Positions 7,619 to 16,518 of a stretch of DNA of 58,463 nucleotides are shown piece by piece (positions within the stretch are counted from its first letter, which is position 1; every line of letters starts with the position of its first letter). Made by a program: the position numbers and the translations under genes. Under the pieces are notes generated by a model. The model searched no databases. It was not told the DNA's origin and saw only the letters and a list, made by a program, of their open reading frames with translations. The DNA lies in assembly GCA_017481745.1 (NCBI GenBank), contig JAFUOV010000015.1, forward strand, positions 1 to 58,463. Reading direction: 5' to 3'. Source of the DNA: Bacteroidaceae bacterium (GTDB taxonomy: Bacteria > Bacteroidota > Bacteroidia > Bacteroidales > Barnesiellaceae_A).

Positions 7619-9667
7619 ATGAATACAAACAGAAGAATAGTTTTGGGCTTGTCGGTGTGTGTGGCACTCTTTTTGCAAGCAGCGCCCCCAGCAGGGTATT
7701 ATGATGATGCCGTAGGTAAAAGCGGTAGTACGTTGCAATCGACTTTGGCAAAGATTATAAACCACAGCGACCCCGGATATGACAGCTTGTGGGATATATA
7801 TAAAACCACCGACCGTCGTGCCGATGGCAAGGTGTGGGATATGTATTCCAATACAACCAACTTTACCTTTGGTAGCGATCAATGTGGAAGCTATGGTGGC
7901 GAAGGCGATTGCTACAATCGTGAGCACTCAATCCCTAAGAGCTGGCGTGGTGGCTCGAAATACTCCGATGCGCACATGGTTGTGCCCACCGATGGCTATG
8001 TGAACAACCGTCGTAGCAGCTACCCCTTTGGCGAGGTGGGCTCGTCGGATTATGTATCGGACAATAGCTTCTCGAAGGTGGGTACTTGCAAGACATCGGG
8101 TTATTCGGGTACTGTTTTTGAGCCCAACGACGAGTATAAAGGCGATTTTGCACGCATCTATTTCTATGCTGCAACACGCTACTACTCGGAGTGTGGCAGT
8201 TGGAGTGGCAACGGCTTCAGTGGCTCGTTCCCGCACCTCGACGATTGGACTTGCAACATGATGTTGCGTTGGCATCAACTCGACCCTGTGAGCCAGAAGG
8301 AGATAGACCGCAATGATGCTGTATATGAATCTCGTCAAGGCAACCGCAATCCCTTTGTCGACTATCCCGAGTTGGTCGATTTGATATTTGGTAGTGAAAC
8401 CTCTACACCCTTTACTCCCGGCAATATTACCCCGTCGCCCTATCTCGATACACCTGTATCGGGCGAAGAAATGGACTTGGGTACTGTGGCGTTGGGTAGT
8501 GAAGAGGCTTTTGTATCGTCCGATCTTTATATAAAAGGTGCCAACATCACCGAGAACCTTACACTCACCATATCGGGTTCTTCCTATTTCACGGTGTCGA
8601 AGTCTTCAATCACAGCCGATGCTGCCATGAGTGGTGCTACGGTTACTATAACTTATACCCCTCTTGCTACCGGTAGCCATACTGCAACATTGACCATTGG
8701 TGGTGGTCTGCGCACTGCCGTAACGGTATCTCTCTATGGTAATGCCGCCGAGGGATTTGCTGCTGTGAGGGCAACCAAGATAAGTGATACTTCGTTCCAA
8801 GCCAATTGGGTGAAACACTCGCAAGCCGACGATTATGAGCTATCGGTATGGAGCGTAGTGAAGGGCGAGGGTGTAGCTCAAACCGTATTTGATGTATCTT
8901 TTGCCAATGGAAAACCCGAAGGCTGGTCGACAGTTGGCTATACCAATAATGAGAATAGCTCGTTGCGATTGGCATCGGGTAGCAACGATGGAACGGTGGT
9001 AACACCCGGGCTCGACTTGACATCTTCTTCGGCACTTACCGTTACTTGTGCTCCTTATAAGACTTCCGACAATTCGGTCCTCTATGTCCTTGTCGATGGT
9101 GTGGAGGTTGCTCAGATAGATTGTGCCGCCGGAGAGGTAACAGAAACTATTACTCTCGAACCCGCAACCGCAGCATCGAGCATATCGTTGAAGGCTGCCA
9201 AGTCGCACCGCGTATATCTGAAGTCGGCTAAACTTGTTGTGGGTGGAGGCTCTGAAACCCAACTTGTTGAAGGTTATCCGCAGCGTGTAGGCGATGTTTC
9301 GTTCTATCTTGTTGAAGGTCTTGAGGCAAGTTGTGAATATCATTATGAGGTGGTTGCTTACAAGGGCTCTACCAAACTTGCCGAGTCGAACCGCGAAAAA
9401 GTGGTTACAGGTGTATCGACGGTGGTAACTCCCATCGAAAAAACAATGCCCAAAGGTGTATATGTGTATGGCTACGATAAGGCAATATATATAGACGATG
9501 CTCCCTGTAATGCACAAGTAAATTGCTATGCACTTGACGGCTCGTTGGTAACCACGCGTACATTGCATGCCGAGCGCGAAGTTATCTCGCTCAATCGTGC
9601 CGGTATTTACATTGTGCAACTCATTACCGAGCGTGGTAGCTTTGCTACTCGTGTAGTGGTGTATTGA
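7619..9667 (+). CDS. Secreted endonuclease I-family nuclease with C-terminal sorting domain
   Basis: 682 residues. A signal peptide ends near residue 21, before APPAGYY. The endonuclease I domain (EndA/NucM type, an HNH-like metal-dependent nuclease) covers about 23-258, with NREHSIPKSW at 100-109, AHMVVPTD at 118-125, NNRRSSYPFGEV, and NRNPFVDYPEL near 242-252. A beta-sandwich region with fibronectin III-like character follows, and the last 70 residues (ending GIYIVQL...TRVVVY) look like a T9SS type-A sorting domain. The protein should be exported and surface-attached or released, cutting extracellular DNA or RNA non-specifically. A paralogue follows 14 bp downstream, probably in the same transcript. 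Confidence 0.88.
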   Translation: MNTNRRIVLGLSVCVALFLQAAPPAGYYDDAVGKSGSTLQSTLAKIINHSDPGYDSLWDIYKTTDRRADGKVWDMYSNTTNFTFGSDQCGSYGGEGDCYNREHSIPKSWRGGSKYSDAHMVVPTDGYVNNRRSSYPFGEVGSSDYVSDNSFSKVGTCKTSGYSGTVFEPNDEYKGDFARIYFYAATRYYSECGSWSGNGFSGSFPHLDDWTCNMMLRWHQLDPVSQKEIDRNDAVYESRQGNRNPFVDYPELVDLIFGSETSTPFTPGNITPSPYLDTPVSGEEMDLGTVALGSEEAFVSSDLYIKGANITENLTLTISGSSYFTVSKSSITADAAMSGATVTITYTPLATGSHTATLTIGGGLRTAVTVSLYGNAAEGFAAVRATKISDTSFQANWVKHSQADDYELSVWSVVKGEGVAQTVFDVSFANGKPEGWSTVGYTNNENSSLRLASGSNDGTVVTPGLDLTSSSALTVTCAPYKTSDNSVLYVLVDGVEVAQIDCAAGEVTETITLEPATAASSISLKAAKSHRVYLKSAKLVVGGGSETQLVEGYPQRVGDVSFYLVEGLEASCEYHYEVVAYKGSTKLAESNREKVVTGVSTVVTPIEKTMPKGVYVYGYDKAIYIDDAPCNAQVNCYALDGSLVTTRTLHAEREVISLNRAGIYIVQLITERGSFATRVVVY

Positions 9668-9681
9668 TAATATATTGTAGC

Positions 9682-12519
9682 ATGAAAAGAATTGTTTTGA
9701 CATTTGCTTTGTGGCTCGTTGTGGCTTGTAATGTAGTGTTGGCAGATATTCCTGCCGGATACTATGCTGCTGCCGACGGAAAGAAAGATGCAGCATTGAA
9801 AACTGCCATTAGTGAAATTATTGCACCCCACACGCGCATAGATTATGGTGCGAAGGGTACTTGGGTGGTTTTCCGCACCAGCGATGTGCGCCCCGATGGC
9901 TCTATATGGGATATGTATTCCGATGTAGTGCGCTATTTCCCGGCAAGTGGCTCACACTCCGAGATGCACATCGAGCATAGTGTTCCCAAAAGTTGGTGGG
10001 GTGAGCAGTCGACCTTTGTTTATGAAGCCTCGTTCGATGTGCACCATCTTGTGCCATCTGATGCCTCTGCCAATATGTCAAAGAGCAATAATGTATTGGG
10101 TGAAGTTACTACTACTACATTTGACAATGGTGTGTCGAAGGTGGGTAGCATCATGATCGACGATAAGAAATTGTCGGCTTTTGAGCCTGCCGATGAATAT
10201 AAGGGCGATTTCGCTCGTATGTATATGTATGTGATAACTTGTTATCAGAACTATACATGGATGTCGGATGGCGTATATATGTTCAACACCGAGGTATATC
10301 CTACACTCAATACCTATTCTCGCGACCTGCTCATGCGTTGGCATCGCAACGATCCTGTCAGCGAAAAAGAGATTGTGCGCAATGAGGCTGTATATGCAGC
10401 GCAATCCAATCGCAACCCATTTATCGACTATCCGCTCCTTGCCGAATACTTGTGGGGCGATAGCATAGGTTGTGTTTTCTCGACCGATCTGTCGGATACT
10501 CCCTATCTCATCACACCCGCAACGTCGAGAAAGGTTGATTTGGGTGCTGTTATGGTGGGCGCTATACTCGATTATGACTTGGCGGTTGAGGGGCGTAACC
10601 TATCGGAACCATTGAATTTGTCGTGGAGAAATAATGGCGGTATAAAGTTGTCAACAACTGTGTTGAACGCCGATGATGTGAATAACGGAACATCTGTAAC
10701 CTTGAGCTATGCCAATAACTCTCTTACCGATGTATTGCGCGATACACTCATAATATCGGGTGGGGGATTGACCAAAAACGTGATTTTGCCTGTCGAGTTG
10801 CGTGGTACATCCTCTTTTATACCCTTGTCGCCTGTCGATGTAACCTCGACAAGTGCTACCTTGCGTTGGGTAGCCATGCCCGATGCAACATCGTATAGCG
10901 TAGAGCTGTATGAAGGGGCGAGCGAAGCTACCGACCTTTTCATATCGGCGTACGTTGAGGGTAGCAGCTACAACAAGGCTATCGCCCTATATAATGGAAC
11001 ATCGCATAGCGTGATGTTGTCCGATTATGCATTGGGTCGTCAGCACAATGGAGCCGGCGAGTGGGTCGACTACTACAAACTACCGGACAAGACACTTGCC
11101 GCAGGTGGCACATATATACTCGTAAATAGTCAATGCAGTAATGATGAATTACGCGAGTATGCCGATTATTTTGTCCCTGCCGGCGAAACGTCGCCTCTCA
11201 ATTTCAATGGCAATGATGCTGTGGCTCTTTATCACAATAATATGCTCATTGATGTTGTGGGTGAGGTAGATGTGATAGATAATTGGGGCAAGGATGTTAC
11301 CTTGTATCGTTCATATACAACATTAGGTCCTTCAACCTCATATTTGGCTCAGCAGTGGACACAGGCTGCGACCGACCATTTTGAGTCGTTGCGTAGTCAT
11401 AAGATGACAGCCATAACCGACAATGTTACTCTCGTAACAAAGATAGATACCGATGCTACAACAGCCGATGTATCGGGCTTGCAGCCCTCGACGGTCTACC
11501 TGTATCGCGTAGTGGCAAAGGTGGGAGCAACCGAGCATGAGGCTCTGTATGCAAGTGTGTTTACTACACTCGACTTGGCTGCTCCTGTTGGAGTAGGGGT
11601 TGAAAATGTTTATGATGTTGCTTTCCGATTGACATGGGATGAAGTTGACGGTGTTGACGGATATGAGGTCGATTGCTTTACGTTGGTAGGCAACGGCTCT
11701 ACAACATATACCGAGGGTTTTGACAATGTGGGCTCAAAGGGAACACCGCTGCCCGATGGATGGAGTGGAACGGCCTCGGGTAACTATACCTCGGCGGCAA
11801 GTTCGGGCAATTCGGCTCCCTCGGTAGGCTTGAAGACCGATGGCGAGTATCTACAGACACCCATTTACAACAGTCCCATTACCGACTTGTCGTTTATGTA
11901 TCGTTTTGCTTCAACAGCAACAGGTTCTACGCTCGAGGTGAGTTGCTTGCGAGGCGAGGAGTGGGGCGTATTGGAAACAATCGGCTATGAAAATACCACC
12001 AAGACAACCTATAACTGTACATTCGATCGCGAAGAGAATGTGCGTGCTGTTCGCTGGACCTACAACAAGATGAGCGGCAATATGGCAATAGATGATGTAG
12101 CGGTTACTTATGGCGGTGTAGATACACTCTATATGACCAAGGAGCAATACGAAACGCAAGCACAAGCTACTATAGACGGTTTAGAGCCATTGACAACCTA
12201 TTATTACCGAGTGCGCTCGGTGTTGAAAGACCAGCGTTCGGCGTGGTCGTACATTGGTAGCGTGAAGACGACGGCATATACACATGTAGCCGAGTTGCAA
12301 GACGATAATAAAGTAACCTTCGTCAAGAATAGCGATGGTATAAGACTGATAGGTCTGCAACCCTCCTCGGTAGTCTTGATGTACGACATGCAAGGTAAGT
12401 TACATTCTGTGCAGTCGGCTCAATCGTCATCGGTATTTGTCCCGATAGAGCAAAATGGAGTGTATATTATAAAAATGGTTAATAATGAAAATACTTTTGT
12501 ATACAAAGTTGTTTTTTAA
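9682..12519 (+). CDS. Secreted endonuclease I-family nuclease with lamin-tail and FN3 modules
   Basis: 945 residues from the ATG at 9682; the open frame from a TTG at 9664 overlaps the previous stop and lacks a signal-peptide start. Signal peptide 1-21; endonuclease I domain about 22-265 with HIEHSVPKSWW near 96-106 and HHLVPSD; then a lamin-tail-like domain at roughly 410-530 (YNKAIALYNGTS, GNDAVALYHNN, VIDNWG), fibronectin III-like units, a choice-of-anchor J-like jelly roll (TEGFDNVGS, DGWSGTASG) and a T9SS-like C-terminus (GVYIIKM...YKVVF). The nuclease core matches the neighbour upstream while the C-terminal modules differ. Likely a surface nuclease with binding modules. Confidence 0.87.
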   Translation: MKRIVLTFALWLVVACNVVLADIPAGYYAAADGKKDAALKTAISEIIAPHTRIDYGAKGTWVVFRTSDVRPDGSIWDMYSDVVRYFPASGSHSEMHIEHSVPKSWWGEQSTFVYEASFDVHHLVPSDASANMSKSNNVLGEVTTTTFDNGVSKVGSIMIDDKKLSAFEPADEYKGDFARMYMYVITCYQNYTWMSDGVYMFNTEVYPTLNTYSRDLLMRWHRNDPVSEKEIVRNEAVYAAQSNRNPFIDYPLLAEYLWGDSIGCVFSTDLSDTPYLITPATSRKVDLGAVMVGAILDYDLAVEGRNLSEPLNLSWRNNGGIKLSTTVLNADDVNNGTSVTLSYANNSLTDVLRDTLIISGGGLTKNVILPVELRGTSSFIPLSPVDVTSTSATLRWVAMPDATSYSVELYEGASEATDLFISAYVEGSSYNKAIALYNGTSHSVMLSDYALGRQHNGAGEWVDYYKLPDKTLAAGGTYILVNSQCSNDELREYADYFVPAGETSPLNFNGNDAVALYHNNMLIDVVGEVDVIDNWGKDVTLYRSYTTLGPSTSYLAQQWTQAATDHFESLRSHKMTAITDNVTLVTKIDTDATTADVSGLQPSTVYLYRVVAKVGATEHEALYASVFTTLDLAAPVGVGVENVYDVAFRLTWDEVDGVDGYEVDCFTLVGNGSTTYTEGFDNVGSKGTPLPDGWSGTASGNYTSAASSGNSAPSVGLKTDGEYLQTPIYNSPITDLSFMYRFASTATGSTLEVSCLRGEEWGVLETIGYENTTKTTYNCTFDREENVRAVRWTYNKMSGNMAIDDVAVTYGGVDTLYMTKEQYETQAQATIDGLEPLTTYYYRVRSVLKDQRSAWSYIGSVKTTAYTHVAELQDDNKVTFVKNSDGIRLIGLQPSSVVLMYDMQGKLHSVQSAQSSSVFVPIEQNGVYIIKMVNNENTFVYKVVF

Positions 12520-12538
12520 GATGTATTTTCTATCTTTG
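12509..12538 (+). promoter_or_regulatory. Promoter of the rubredoxin gene
   Basis: TTG at 12509-12511, 19-bp spacer, TATCTTTG at 12531-12538; the -33 element overlaps the end of the nuclease gene. Leader of about 25-30 nt. Confidence 0.82.
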
Positions 12539-12568
12539 TGAAGTTATTAACCCTAAAGAAAAAGTTTT

Positions 12569-12733
12569 ATGAAAAAATATGTATGTGATGTATGTGGCTG
12601 GGTGTACGACCCGGCAGTAGGCGACCCCGATAGTGGTATTGAACCCGGAACAGCTTTTGAAGATATTCCCGAAGATTGGGTATGCCCCTTGTGTGGTGTC
12701 GGTAAAGACGATTTCTCACTTGTTGAGGAGTAA
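12569..12733 (+). CDS. rd: Rubredoxin
   Basis: A 54-residue protein with the complete rubredoxin pattern: CDVCG (Cys6, Cys9) and CPLCG (Cys39, Cys42) ligate one iron, with [10 protein letters not shown] and [10 protein letters not shown] between and around them as in the family. It is a one-electron carrier in the cytoplasm, in anaerobes commonly serving superoxide reductase, rubrerythrin or other oxygen-defence enzymes; no such partner is in this window. It has its own promoter (12509-12538) and terminator (12753-12793), so it is a single-gene transcription unit. The translation reads M-K-K-Y-V-C at the start and ends S-L-V-E-E. Confidence 0.95.
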   Translation: MKKYVCDVCGWVYDPAVGDPDSGIEPGTAFEDIPEDWVCPLCGVGKDDFSLVEE

Positions 12734-12752
12734 TAGAATTTCATAATTATAT

Positions 12753-12793
12753 AACCGATATAGTGATAAAATGTGTCATTATATCGGTTTTTT
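12753..12793 (+). terminator. Intrinsic terminator after rubredoxin
   Basis: AACCGATATA (12753-12762) pairs with TATATCGGTT (12780-12789), followed by a T-run. Confidence 0.85.
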
Positions 12794-12820
12794 GTTTATA
12801 ATCGAATGTGAAAAAATAAT

Positions 12821-12858
12821 TTGCCTGTTAAAAATTTTCTTACCTTTGCCTATCTTTG
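12821..12858 (+). promoter_or_regulatory. Promoter region of the large adhesin-like gene
   Basis: TTG at 12821-12823, a 17-bp spacer and TACCTTTG at 12841-12848, immediately followed by a second -7-like TATCTTTG at 12851-12858. The start codon is at 12999, so the leader is long, about 140 nt; I see no strong fold or riboswitch in it. Confidence 0.65.
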
Positions 12859-12998
12859 TGATTGATAACAAGATGCTTGTTATTATGATGAAACCTTGAA
12901 ATAGACGATGTGTATATCGCTTGTTTATAATGGTTTATGTATTTGGATTTAATGCCATTGATACCGATTAAAAACAGTTATTATCAATAATATATAAA

Positions 12999-15900
12999 AT
13001 GAAAAACAAAAAAACTTGGAGCCTGCTTGTCGTAGGACTGCTTGTCGGTTTTGTCGCTTGGGCTCATAGCGATGGCAGATTTGCACATAAGCAATTGCAA
13101 TTATTGCCCAATCAGGCAACGGAATTTCGCAGTGATGTTCAAGAACCATCCAACTACAATCCTATTAAAACGGTTGAGCAAACTACACCTCGCAACACTG
13201 TTGCCGAGGAGGGTATAGAGATTTACGCTTTTACCGAGAGTAATATAACAAACGAAGAGGCTACCGGTCTTATAAAGTTCAATAGCAAGAGCCCCGGCTC
13301 GGTAACACACGTAAAGAATGTGTGGGAGTGGGCTACTGCCGGCGCGTATGCCGAGCAAGACTACTATGTTATGGTGAGCTATATGATGTATCAGCCTACG
13401 CTCTATACGGTAGACCTTGAAACCGGTGAGATGACTTCGCTTGTAGCGTGTAAATCGGAAGGTGGCTCAGAGGCACGTCAAGCTCTTGAAATGAGTTATG
13501 ATGTCATATCGAAGACTATGTATATGATAGCCTTCGACGAGAATGACGAAAACTTCAATACCGGTCTGTATACCGTTGACCTCAAAACAGGAGAACAAAA
13601 ACTCGTTATAAAAAACATGAAACGCCACATTTATGCTATGGCTATCAATGCCGAGGGTACGATGTATGGTGTTGACGGTGATGGTATGTTGTGCAAGATT
13701 GACAAAGAAACAGGTGCTTGTACCGAAGTGGCTTCGACGGGATTGCGACCTTTCTACCGTCAGTCTATGGATTTCGACCGCGAAACGGGTATCGTATATT
13801 GGGCATATAGCGACACATGGCGATATGCCACATTATATACCCTCGATGTCGCTACAGCTGAAGCTACAAAGATAGGCGAGATAGGTGGCAAGGAGGAGCA
13901 GCAAATAGTAGGTATGCACGTACCTTATTCGTTGTATAGCGCCGATGCGCCCTCGTTTGTAACCGATTTGACCATTACGCCCGATGCCACAGGCGAGTTG
14001 AACGCAACATTGTCATGGACTTGTCCTACACACACCGTTGGTGGTGATGCGTTGGAGAGTATAGACTATGTAGAGATTACCCGCGATGGTGTTGTGGTGG
14101 CAAAGCTCGAAAACGCGGGTGTCGGAGCTGACATGACTTGGAGCGATAACGTAGAGAAAGCCGCAACATATACCTATAAGGTGCAGGCTGTCAATGCAGC
14201 AGGATATGGCGAACTGCGCATAACATCGGCTTTTATAGGACATGATGTGCCGGCTGCGGTTGCCGGTTTACACCTGACTCGTCCCAACGAAAACACCGTT
14301 GCGCTCTCTTGGAGTGCTGTTACAAAAGGTGTGGAGGGCGGATATATCGACTTGCCTTCTTTACGTTACAAAGTTACACGTACATCGGACGGTGTGGTGT
14401 TGGCTACCGATTTGACCGAAGCAAGCTATACCGACAACACCATTACCGAGCTCAATCGCTATCGTTATGCCATTGAGTCGTACAACGTCGATGGTGTAGG
14501 CGGTGTGGCAAACAGTGGCTATATTGTGAATGGTCCTGCACGTCAACTGCCGGTATTATCCAATTTTGATGTGAACGATGAGACCGAGCCCAACTTGTGG
14601 ACGGTAGGCGATGCCAATGGCGATGGTATTTCGTTCTTCTGGAGTTATGACGAGTTCTATCAATGGGGCGCATATTACTATCAGACCTTTACGAGCGAAC
14701 CTGCCAATGATTGGCTTATATCTCCGCCTGTGCGATTGGAAGAAAATATGCCCTATAAAGTTGTGGTAGAGGCAAAACCCGCCAATGCCAATCAACCGGA
14801 GCAATTCTCGATATATCTCATACAGAATTATGACCTCTCTACTGCCATAAAAATAGGTGATACTTTTGATGTTACATCGTACGACCGCTATCGCGCCAAT
14901 ATTGACAATCTGCCTGCAGGCAACTACTCGGTGTGTATCAAGTGTACCTCGGGTGCTGCGGCCAATTATCTTGCCATTTATAGCGTTGAGGTAGCTGAGA
15001 ATGGCGACGGAAACATTCGTGGCGATGTATGGGACGATAGCTCGCGCCCGGTTGCCGATGTATATGTGAGCCTCGATGGGACAGAGTTTGGCGGATATAC
15101 CGATGAAAGAGGTTTCTTTGAAATCGTCAATGTCCCTGCCGGTAACTACACTATCAATAGTACCAAAATGGGATACAAGAGTGTGTCGCAAAATATTACC
15201 GTAAAAGCGCTCAAAGAGATAAATGTGGAGCTTGATGTGATAAAACGCAAAGCATTTACAGTTTCGGGCAAGGTGAGCAACGAGTATAACCAACCGCTTG
15301 CCAATGCCGAGGTGAGAATGGATGGTTACAACACGTATGTGGCACAAACAGCAGCCGATGGTACATATAGTATCGGCAATGTGTATGAAGCAGAAACACC
15401 CTATCATGTTGCTGTGTCGAAAGACTTCTACACCTTGCACAATGAAAATATTACTATACAAGACCAAAACGTTGTGGTAGATGCAACCCTCAACGATAGT
15501 ATCTTGGCTCCGGCTCTTGCCAAGTCATATCTCAATAAAGATAAAAAGTGTGTTGTTGAGTGGAGTACACCCGGTATTGAGGAGACTGTTGCCGAGTATA
15601 GCGATATGATATCTTATACCTTTGGTGCATCGGATGGTACTTTCGGTACACTCATTGGTGTGGTATGCCACGAGCCGGTATTGCTCAGGAGTCTTAATTG
15701 GCTTTTGCTCAATAGCGACTCTACAATCAATGTTGTCGTATTGGGATTTGATGAAAATGGCAAACTTTCTGACAAGGAGTTGTATGTCGATGGCGATGCT
15801 CCCAACGTATCGTTCGATATGACCTACTATACATTTGACACAGAGGTTTATGCACCCAATGGTTGTTTTATCGGTCTGAGTGTCGATGAGGGTTTCTTGG

Positions 15901-16505
15901 ATATTGCTACTGCTATCAATACCGAAGAAAAACCATTTGTGCCTCGATTTAACGGTTTTATAGAAGATTATCTCGTCGATGCTACATTTGAGTATGTCGA
16001 AGTTCTTGGCGACGAATATTGCGAAAACTTCTTCTTGGGCTACACCGGATTGTCACTTGTCGATAGTGAAGCTCCGCTCGTTACATACAATGTATATCGT
16101 GAGAACGAGGCTGCCATGAGTATGGTTGTCAATACTGCTGTTCAGGGACTTTATTGTACCGATGATGCTTGGGCTACACTGCCCGCCGGCGATTTCCAAT
16201 ATGCTGTAACAGCCGTATATAAAAATGGCAAGGAGTCGCAATCGGTATATACCAACGTGATGAGTCGCGATGATACGGGTATCGAAGATGCTCTTGCCGA
16301 GGGCTTTAATGTCGTGCTTGAGGGTAAGACTTTGCTTCTCGGTGCACAAGCCGAGAGTGTGGCGGTATATTCGACCGACGGTGTGCAAGTAGCCTATGCC
16401 GAAGATACCGAGCGCGTGGCTTTGGATAGTTGTGGCGCGGGTATATATGTAGTACGAGCACAAGTAAATGGTAAATGGTATGTTGAAAGGATTGTTGTCA
16501 AGTAA
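12999..16505 (+). CDS. Large secreted adhesin-like mosaic protein with T9SS-like C-terminus
   Basis: 1168 residues. Signal peptide 1-22 (cleavage near AWAHS). About 60-310 has repeated LYTVDLETGE / LYTVDLKTGE / LYTLDVATAE units that look like a beta-propeller. Two fibronectin III domains follow (about 315-510), then a choice-of-anchor J jelly roll (about 515-680, with NDWLISPPVRL), two carboxypeptidase-regulatory-like domains (about 683-845, with GRGFFEIVNVPAG-like DERGFFEIVNVPAG and AADGTYSIGNV), a further jelly-roll-like region, and a sorting-type C-terminus ending GIYVVRAQVNGKWYVERIVVK in part. No catalytic motif is seen; binding or adhesion is the likely job. It precedes the Omp28-like gene by 13 bp, so both share the promoter at 12821-12858. 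Confidence 0.82.
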   Translation: MKNKKTWSLLVVGLLVGFVAWAHSDGRFAHKQLQLLPNQATEFRSDVQEPSNYNPIKTVEQTTPRNTVAEEGIEIYAFTESNITNEEATGLIKFNSKSPGSVTHVKNVWEWATAGAYAEQDYYVMVSYMMYQPTLYTVDLETGEMTSLVACKSEGGSEARQALEMSYDVISKTMYMIAFDENDENFNTGLYTVDLKTGEQKLVIKNMKRHIYAMAINAEGTMYGVDGDGMLCKIDKETGACTEVASTGLRPFYRQSMDFDRETGIVYWAYSDTWRYATLYTLDVATAEATKIGEIGGKEEQQIVGMHVPYSLYSADAPSFVTDLTITPDATGELNATLSWTCPTHTVGGDALESIDYVEITRDGVVVAKLENAGVGADMTWSDNVEKAATYTYKVQAVNAAGYGELRITSAFIGHDVPAAVAGLHLTRPNENTVALSWSAVTKGVEGGYIDLPSLRYKVTRTSDGVVLATDLTEASYTDNTITELNRYRYAIESYNVDGVGGVANSGYIVNGPARQLPVLSNFDVNDETEPNLWTVGDANGDGISFFWSYDEFYQWGAYYYQTFTSEPANDWLISPPVRLEENMPYKVVVEAKPANANQPEQFSIYLIQNYDLSTAIKIGDTFDVTSYDRYRANIDNLPAGNYSVCIKCTSGAAANYLAIYSVEVAENGDGNIRGDVWDDSSRPVADVYVSLDGTEFGGYTDERGFFEIVNVPAGNYTINSTKMGYKSVSQNITVKALKEINVELDVIKRKAFTVSGKVSNEYNQPLANAEVRMDGYNTYVAQTAADGTYSIGNVYEAETPYHVAVSKDFYTLHNENITIQDQNVVVDATLNDSILAPALAKSYLNKDKKCVVEWSTPGIEETVAEYSDMISYTFGASDGTFGTLIGVVCHEPVLLRSLNWLLLNSDSTINVVVLGFDENGKLSDKELYVDGDAPNVSFDMTYYTFDTEVYAPNGCFIGLSVDEGFLDIATAINTEEKPFVPRFNGFIEDYLVDATFEYVEVLGDEYCENFFLGYTGLSLVDSEAPLVTYNVYRENEAAMSMVVNTAVQGLYCTDDAWATLPAGDFQYAVTAVYKNGKESQSVYTNVMSRDDTGIEDALAEGFNVVLEGKTLLLGAQAESVAVYSTDGVQVAYAEDTERVALDSCGAGIYVVRAQVNGKWYVERIVVK

Positions 16506-16518
16506 AAACAGAGTAATT

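Noticed and set aside
8840..9796. 318-codon minus-strand open frame opposite the nuclease genes
   Set aside because: Spans two well-supported plus-strand genes and has no recognisable domain or promoter.
14556..15467. 303-codon minus-strand open frame inside the adhesin-like gene
   Set aside because: Antisense shadow; the plus strand has consistent secreted-protein domains throughout.
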